Origin: Endomicrobium sp.
GTDB taxonomy: Bacteria > Elusimicrobiota > Endomicrobiia > Endomicrobiales > Endomicrobiaceae
Direction of reading: 5' to 3'
Assembly (NCBI GenBank): GCA_031273645.1
Contig: JAISRM010000076.1
Span: 1 to 10,760 of the forward strand
Length of the DNA: 10,760 bases
The position numbers and the translations under genes are program-made. Positions within the stretch are counted from its first letter, which is position 1. Every line of letters begins with the position of its first letter. Shown here in pieces: positions 7,295 to 10,760 of the stretch. The notes under the pieces are model-generated. The model saw nothing but the letters and a program-made list of their open reading frames with translations, ran no database searches and was not told the origin of the DNA.

Positions 7295-7393
7295 TTATCT
7301 GTAATAAATATAAAGCCAAACCGCTATGGCAAGTCCCAAAGCCAAAAGTTTAAGCTGCCAGTTTCTTTTTATTCTGTTAAATATTTTTTTCAT
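7295..7393 (-). CDS. 32-residue membrane peptide resembling the CdaR/YbbR anchor (truncated cdaR or micropeptide)
   Basis: A short frame begins MKKIFNRIKRNWQLKLLA and continues as a hydrophobic helix (GLAIAVWLYIYYR) to a TAA at 7295-7297. The pattern of a basic start, NW.LKLLAL and then a helix ending in WLY is what CdaR (YbbR-domain) proteins show at their membrane anchor. It also sits in the cdaR position between cdaA and glmM. No YbbR repeats follow; only 43 bases separate its stop from glmM. The ATG has a near-ideal GGAGGA nine bases upstream, better than those of its neighbours, which argues that it is translated. It is either a truncated cdaR that has kept its start or a true micropeptide that pairs with the membrane part of CdaA. 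No ATG lies further upstream in this frame. Confidence 0.65.
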   Translation of the reverse strand: MKKIFNRIKRNWQLKLLALGLAIAVWLYIYYR

Positions 7394-7402
7394 CTTAAGT
7401 TT

Positions 7403-7408
7403 TCCTCC
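7403..7408 (-). promoter_or_regulatory. Strong ribosome binding site of the 32-residue peptide gene
   Basis: The minus strand reads GGAGGA here, with nine bases to the ATG at 7391-7393. It is the longest match to the anti-Shine-Dalgarno sequence among the gene starts in the window, and it decides the start of a gene that would otherwise be too short to call. Confidence 0.7.
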
Positions 7409-7533
7409 GGAAACCTATCGGTTTTCTTTTGGTTTGCTGCGCGGTATCAGCGCCAACTGCCAGCGATCGAGTGATTTTTTAAACTTGGACAGGCGCAGCC
7501 TAATTTATCAATTCTATTTCCGTTCTGTCCTTG

Positions 7534-7583
7534 CATTTTTGTTTTATCATTCCCATGAAAATGGGAATCCATTTTTGTTTTAT
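7534..7583. repeat. Minimal hairpin element (ATTCCC-N8-GGGAAT) flanked by 14-bp direct repeats
   Basis: The core ATTCCCATGAAAATGGGAAT at 7549-7568 is a perfect 8-bp inverted repeat with a GAAA loop. It fits the ATTCCC-N8-GGGAAT form known from the neisserial dRS3 repeats. The identical 14-mer CATTTTTGTTTTAT flanks it at 7534-7547 and 7570-7583, leaving a 22-base insert, which looks like a target-site duplication around a tiny inserted element. In the operon transcript it would fold into a stable stem. Confidence 0.7.
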
Positions 7584-7642
7584 ATTCTTCTCTTCCTATT
7601 TTCTTTTAAAAACACAATGTAAAAAGAATTTTTTAGCAAACT

Positions 7643-7717
7643 TGGATTCCCACCCGATAAAAACATTCGGGCGCAGGCTGCTTAGGAAGAACGAATATTA
7701 AAAACGCGGGAATGACA
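7643..7717. repeat. Small element with inverted ends (TGGATTCCC ... GGGAATGACA)
   Basis: ATTCCC at 7646-7651 and GGGAAT at 7708-7713 are inverted ends separated by 56 bases. The extended ends, TGGATTCCC and GGGAATGACA, are those of the small palindromic intergenic repeats common in many bacterial genomes. Inside are further short inverted pairs, such as CCCGA/TCGGG (about 7653-7671) and ATTCG/CGAAT (about 7665-7696). It shares its end sequence with the hairpin at 7549-7568, so both may belong to one repeat family. Confidence 0.5.
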
Positions 7718-7731
7718 ACAAGAAATAAATT

Positions 7732-8469
7732 TTAGGAAATTATTTCTTTGAGTTTGGACATTGAAATATTTCCTTTTAGCTTTCCCTTGTATGCCACCGA
7801 GACCTGTCCTGTTTCTTCAGAAACGACTATAATTATGGCGTCCGTTATTTCGCTCAATCCCAAAGCCGCCCTGTGCCTTGTTCCAAATATTTTCACGTCG
7901 GTATCGTGGCTTAACGGAAGAAGACAGCCCGCCGCGGCTATTTTATCGCGGCACACTATTACGGCTCCGTCGTGTAAAGGAGCGGCCTTGTTTTTAAATA
8001 TTGAAAGAAGCAGCTCTCTTGAAATATCGGCGTTTAAAGTTATTCCCGTTTCAATAAAGTTTTTTAATCCCGTTTCTGCTTCTATAGCAATAAGCGCCCC
8101 CGTCATTGAAGCGCTTAAATCTTCAACGGCGCCGACTATCTCATTGACATAAGAATCTTTTAAATGCGCGCTTTTACCGCCAAGCTGCCCGCCAAGCTGG
8201 GCAAGAACATTGCGTATTTCCGTCTGAAAAACGACGGCAAATATAATAACGGCCGCAACCCAGAAATTTTCCAGCAGCCAGCTTGTAGCCGCCAATCCCA
8301 TAATTTTGACTATAACGGTTACTACAAGAATCACGAGAATTCCCATAATTATCTGCATGGCTCTAGTGCCTTTTATAATGAGAATAATTCTGTAAAAAAC
8401 GTATGCCATTATAATAATATCAATGGCGTTTACTATGTAAGCAAAATAAATGTGAGATAACATCTTCAT
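7732..8469 (-). CDS. cdaA: Diadenylate cyclase CdaA (cyclic-di-AMP synthase)
   Basis: Condenses two ATP into the second messenger cyclic-di-AMP, which controls potassium and osmolyte balance and wall homeostasis. The 245 residues show the CdaA layout: three membrane helices (about 10-31, 38-58 and 63-82), then the cytoplasmic DAC domain (about 83-240). The two catalytic signatures are intact: LHDGAV with D167-G168-A169 and GTRHRAA with R198-H199-R200. The start ATG shares one base with the folP stop (TAATG) and has AAGGA seven bases upstream; a second ATG two codons later is possible. The usual partner cdaR is reduced to a short membrane peptide downstream, and glmM follows, so the CdaA-GlmM pairing known from Firmicutes is preserved. 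Confidence 0.95.
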   Translation of the reverse strand: MKMLSHIYFAYIVNAIDIIIMAYVFYRIILIIKGTRAMQIIMGILVILVVTVIVKIMGLAATSWLLENFWVAAVIIFAVVFQTEIRNVLAQLGGQLGGKSAHLKDSYVNEIVGAVEDLSASMTGALIAIEAETGLKNFIETGITLNADISRELLLSIFKNKAAPLHDGAVIVCRDKIAAAGCLLPLSHDTDVKIFGTRHRAALGLSEITDAIIIVVSEETGQVSVAYKGKLKGNISMSKLKEIIS

Positions 8470-9647
8470 TATGAGGTCCTTAAAGCCTCCATTATTTTTA
8501 ATGCGTTTGCGGTCTCTTTAACGTCGTGAACTCTTATTATGTCTGCGCCAAACAAAACCGTAAGCAAATTAGCCGCCGCAAAAGAACTTATGTCTTTGCC
8601 GGCGGTTTCTTTTACAAAACGTTTGCGCGAAACGGCGCCGACAACAGCGCCTAAAGACGAGAAAACTCCCATATTTTTTACAAGTTCAAAATTATGGCGC
8701 GCCGTTTTTCCAAAACCGGGACCGGGATCTACGGCTATAAATTCGCTTTTTATCCCAAAACTTTCCGCATATGTTTTGCGTTCCTGAAGAAATTCAAAAA
8801 CTTCCGACACGCAGTTTTCATAAAAAGGATTTTTCTGCATATTTTTAGGAACGCCTTTCATATGCATAAGAATCAGTCCGGTTTTTGAATCGGCAATAAG
8901 CCTTGCAAGTCTGCCCGAACCTCTTTTTAACGAAAAAATATCGTTTATTATATCGGCGCCTTCGTCAATTGCGGCCTTTGCCGTTTCATATTTATAAGTG
9001 TCAACCGAAACCGGCGCTTTTAATTTTTTCTTTATTTTTTTTAAAGCCGGAATAAGTCTTTTTATTTCGGTTTTTGCGTCTATAGGTTTTACGCCCGGCC
9101 TTGAAGATTCGGCCCCTATATCTATAATCAAAGCTCCGTCTTCTTCAAATTTCAACGCTTGCTCTAAAGCCTTATACGGATCGGTAAGACCGTCTCCGGA
9201 AAAAGAATTCGGATCCATATTTACTATTCCCATAACTGCGGGCTTTGAAAGATTTATGAACGAATTTTTATACGCCCACTTTCTTTTTTTTTCAAAAAAA
9301 CTTTTTTGTATGCTTAAAAGACGGACTGCGGCTTCTTTTAATCCGAACGGCTGAAGACTTAGCTTTTTTGCTATTTTTTCCAATTGCGCGGCTGTTGCAA
9401 ATAAAACGGCGTTTGAAAGCCCTTTTTTAAATTTGCTGACTTCTATGCTTACGGCGGCGTCTGCTCCGCAGGAAATGGCGTCCTGCTTTAAAATATTTGC
9501 CGCTCTATTGTCTATTTTTTCAATTGACACTGCGATAACTGCGGATTTTTTTGCAAGCAAGGGCGCGGCGTAAACGTCGCAGCCCGTATTTTTTACGAGT
9601 TTTAAAGCGTCCGTGTAATCGGTAATAGAGGCTTTTCTTATTTGCAT
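8469..9647 (-). CDS. folP: Dihydropteroate synthase with N-terminal extension
   Basis: Joins 6-hydroxymethyl-7,8-dihydropterin pyrophosphate with p-aminobenzoate to give dihydropteroate. I chose the ATG at 9645-9647 (392 residues), two bases after the folE stop. The frame is open 40 codons further, but that would overlap folE and has no family resemblance. The pterin-binding barrel occupies about 135-392: GIVNMDPNSFSGDG (140-153; usual NVTPDSFSDGG, so two changes), DIGAESSRPG (176-185), SVDTYK, IINDIF, LMHMKG.P, DPGPGFGKT (307-315), GAVSRKRF (337-344) and IRVHDV (371-376). The first 130 residues, with AANILKQDAISCGADAAVS and QLEKIAKKLSLQPFGL, are the extra domain of the longer FolP form found in some anaerobes; its role is unclear. 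Confidence 0.93.
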   Translation of the reverse strand: MQIRKASITDYTDALKLVKNTGCDVYAAPLLAKKSAVIAVSIEKIDNRAANILKQDAISCGADAAVSIEVSKFKKGLSNAVLFATAAQLEKIAKKLSLQPFGLKEAAVRLLSIQKSFFEKKRKWAYKNSFINLSKPAVMGIVNMDPNSFSGDGLTDPYKALEQALKFEEDGALIIDIGAESSRPGVKPIDAKTEIKRLIPALKKIKKKLKAPVSVDTYKYETAKAAIDEGADIINDIFSLKRGSGRLARLIADSKTGLILMHMKGVPKNMQKNPFYENCVSEVFEFLQERKTYAESFGIKSEFIAVDPGPGFGKTARHNFELVKNMGVFSSLGAVVGAVSRKRFVKETAGKDISSFAAANLLTVLFGADIIRVHDVKETANALKIMEALRTS

Positions 9648-9649
9648 AA

Positions 9650-10237
9650 TTATCTTAACAGCGACAGGGCTTCCGCGCGCGAGCGGGCATCTTTTAAAAA
9701 AATTCCGCGCATTGCCGAAGTTATCATTTTTGAGCCCGGTTTTTTTGTTCCGCGCATTGTCATGCACAAATGTTCGGCTTCAAGAACTACCATAACGCCG
9801 CGCGGCTTTACCGAACACATGACCGTATCTGCGACCTGCTTGGTAAGCCGTTCCTGAAGCTGAAGGCGGTTTGCAAAAACTTCGATAAGCCTGATGAGTT
9901 TTGAAACGCCGATTATTCTGTCTTTTTTGGGAATATAAGCTATATGGGCTTTACCAAAAAAAGGAAGCAGATGATGTTCGCACAGAGAATAAAACGATAT
10001 GTCTTTTACAAGCACTATTTCTTCATGATCCTCAGTTTCGTAGTGAACGCTTGCAATTTCCATAGGGTCGCAGGCATTGCCCGACAAAGCTTCTTTATAA
10101 AAAGCGGCGACTCTTTCTGGAGTGCGTTTTATTCCTTCCCTGCTTAAATCCTCGCCGAAAGATTCAAGCAAAAGTTTTACGGCCTTTTTTGCCTTGTTTT
10201 CGTCAAAATTAAACGTTTTCACCGGCCATACCGCCAT
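9650..10237 (-). CDS. folE: GTP cyclohydrolase I
   Basis: Converts GTP to 7,8-dihydroneopterin triphosphate and formate, the first step of pterin and folate synthesis, as a zinc-dependent multimer. The 195 residues are typical of the type I enzyme. SLCEHHLLPFFG (84-95) supplies zinc ligands C86 and H89, and EAEHLCMTMRG (153-163) supplies C158. IGVSKLIRLIEVFANRLQLQERLT (109-132 region) and the ending MITSAMRGIF are standard. The ATG at 10235-10237 has GGAAA upstream and is the only Met before residue 59. It lies within the end of ftsH (29-base overlap), which implies coupled translation. A folP gene follows two bases after its stop. Confidence 0.96.
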   Translation of the reverse strand: MAVWPVKTFNFDENKAKKAVKLLLESFGEDLSREGIKRTPERVAAFYKEALSGNACDPMEIASVHYETEDHEEIVLVKDISFYSLCEHHLLPFFGKAHIAYIPKKDRIIGVSKLIRLIEVFANRLQLQERLTKQVADTVMCSVKPRGVMVVLEAEHLCMTMRGTKKPGSKMITSAMRGIFLKDARSRAEALSLLR

Positions 10238-10760
10238 TTATAATTTCCGGTTTTTCGCCGGACTCTTTTTGCAAAGGCTCGTCTTTGACGGCATTATCGG
10301 CAGACTCTTTTTTAGCTAAAGGTTCTAAAGGTTCGCCTTTTACTATTTTATCTATATCTTCGCCGTTAAGGGTTTCTCTTTCAAGAAGATAATTTACCAT
10401 CGAGTCGAGAATCGCTCTGTTTTTAGTAAGAATATCGACGGCCGTTTTCAATCCGCTGTCTATTATGCTTTTTATTTCCGAATCTATCATCTCTGACATT
10501 TTTTCTGAAAGATGCGAACTTTTTGAAATATCCCTTCCTAAAAATACTTCTTCTTCGCCTTTGTCTAAAGCTATAGGACCTATTTTGTCGCTCATGCCGA
10601 AAGTCGTAACCATTCTTGTGGCGATTTTAGTCGCCTGAGCTATATCCTGAGCGGCTCCGGAACTTATTTCGTTATAAACTAATTCTTCGGCCGCGCGGCC
10701 TCCGAAACATATGGCAAGCTGAGTATTTTCTTCATTTGTAGTTATCGGGTAGTGGTCGTT
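10209..10760 (-). CDS. ftsH: ATP-dependent zinc metalloprotease FtsH, C-terminal part (cut by window edge)
   Basis: The last 183 codons of the membrane-anchored AAA+ protease that degrades misfolded and regulatory membrane proteins. The visible part is the end of the M41 peptidase domain: FGGRAAEELVYNEISSGAAQDIAQATKIATRMVTTFGMS, where the GGRAAEE and GA..D motifs are diagnostic and the aspartate of AAQD matches the third zinc ligand. Helices around FLGRDISKSSHLSEKMSEMIDSE and the NRAILDSMVNYLLERETLNGEDI segment follow. The last 40 residues form a variable, charged tail (KKESADNAVKDEPLQKES...). The AAA module and HExxH site lie outside the window. The frame is open to the right edge; the Met at 10613 is internal. 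Confidence 0.96.
   Translation of the reverse strand, partial: NDHYPITTNEENTQLAICFGGRAAEELVYNEISSGAAQDIAQATKIATRMVTTFGMSDKIGPIALDKGEEEVFLGRDISKSSHLSEKMSEMIDSEIKSIIDSGLKTAVDILTKNRAILDSMVNYLLERETLNGEDIDKIVKGEPLEPLAKKESADNAVKDEPLQKESGEKPEIINGGMAGENV

Larger units (their letters stand above)
7394..7731. other. 338-base spacer between cdaA and the CdaR-like peptide gene
   Basis: I see no convincing gene here. The stretch holds the ribosome binding site at 7403-7408, a small hairpin repeat (7534-7583) and a larger element with inverted ends (7643-7717). On the minus strand a 28-codon open frame without ATG (7415-7504) is rich in Lys and Arg and ends five bases before the ribosome binding site; it may be the tail of a lost gene. 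It is by far the longest gap in an otherwise packed operon, and the repeats suggest it grew by insertion. Confidence 0.6.

Noticed and set aside
7549..7583. The hairpin followed by T-rich sequence as a plus-strand terminator
   Set aside because: No plus-strand gene precedes it; repeat origin explains it better.
7326..7622. A 98-codon plus-strand frame across the cdaA-glmM spacer
   Set aside because: It runs through the hairpin repeat and antisense to the CdaR-like peptide, with no recognisable domain.
9648..9767. An upstream start for folP that would add 40 residues
   Set aside because: It would overlap folE by more than 100 bases, the added residues match nothing in the family, and an ATG lies two bases after the folE stop.
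1..10760. CRISPR arrays, tRNA or rRNA genes, complete insertion sequences
   Set aside because: No regularly spaced repeats, cloverleaf-like stretches, rRNA signatures or transposase frames were seen.

Overview
All recognisable genes in this AT-rich window lie on the minus strand, so they read from right to left. The gene set (ftsH, folE, an N-terminally extended folP, cdaA, glmM, pdxJ), the many secreted or envelope proteins and the decayed gene copies suggest a bacterium of the Elusimicrobiota, perhaps Endomicrobium-like. That placement is an inference from memory of gene content and style; no marker RNA is present to confirm it.

Right half (about 5148-10760): a tightly packed housekeeping operon. 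It starts with the C-terminal part of the membrane protease FtsH, then FolE (first step of the pterin/folate route) and FolP (joins the pterin to p-aminobenzoate). Next come CdaA (cyclic-di-AMP synthase), a 32-residue membrane peptide resembling only the membrane anchor of CdaR/YbbR, GlmM (GlcN-6-P to GlcN-1-P, the supply of cell-wall precursors) and PdxJ (pyridoxine phosphate synthase). Junctions are overlaps or gaps of a few bases, except for a 338-base stretch after cdaA that carries two palindromic repeat elements. The order cdaA-cdaR-glmM is a known conserved cluster in Firmicutes. Here cdaR appears reduced to a membrane stub with a strong ribosome binding site.

Left half (1-5029): a surface-structure region that has been duplicated in tandem and is partly decayed. 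In transcription order it holds a secreted protein with a phage tail-collar domain (4043-5029), a relic of a family 2 glycosyltransferase (3851-4024), and a large membrane protein of the GtrII glucosyltransferase type with a lectin-like N-terminal domain (1592-3841). A relic of the collar protein's C-terminus (1457-1591), a left-handed beta-helix acyltransferase (756-1457), a second copy of the glycosyltransferase relic (542-717), and the start of a second GtrII-type gene that runs off the left edge (1-532) follow.

The layout reads as a [collar - GtrB-like - GtrII-like] unit. The GtrB-like gene suffered a large internal deletion, the unit was then duplicated, and the acyltransferase now sits at the 3' end of the second collar gene. 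The paired transmembrane glucosyltransferase and GtrB-like relic recall phage-type serotype-conversion (gtr) systems that decorate surface polysaccharide. The two GtrII-type copies are about 99% identical over one stretch and only about 88% identical over the next, which suggests recombination between them. The best candidates for something new are this duplicated surface cassette with its hidden glycosyltransferase fossils, the CdaR-like micropeptide, and a minimal hairpin element flanked by 14-bp direct repeats.
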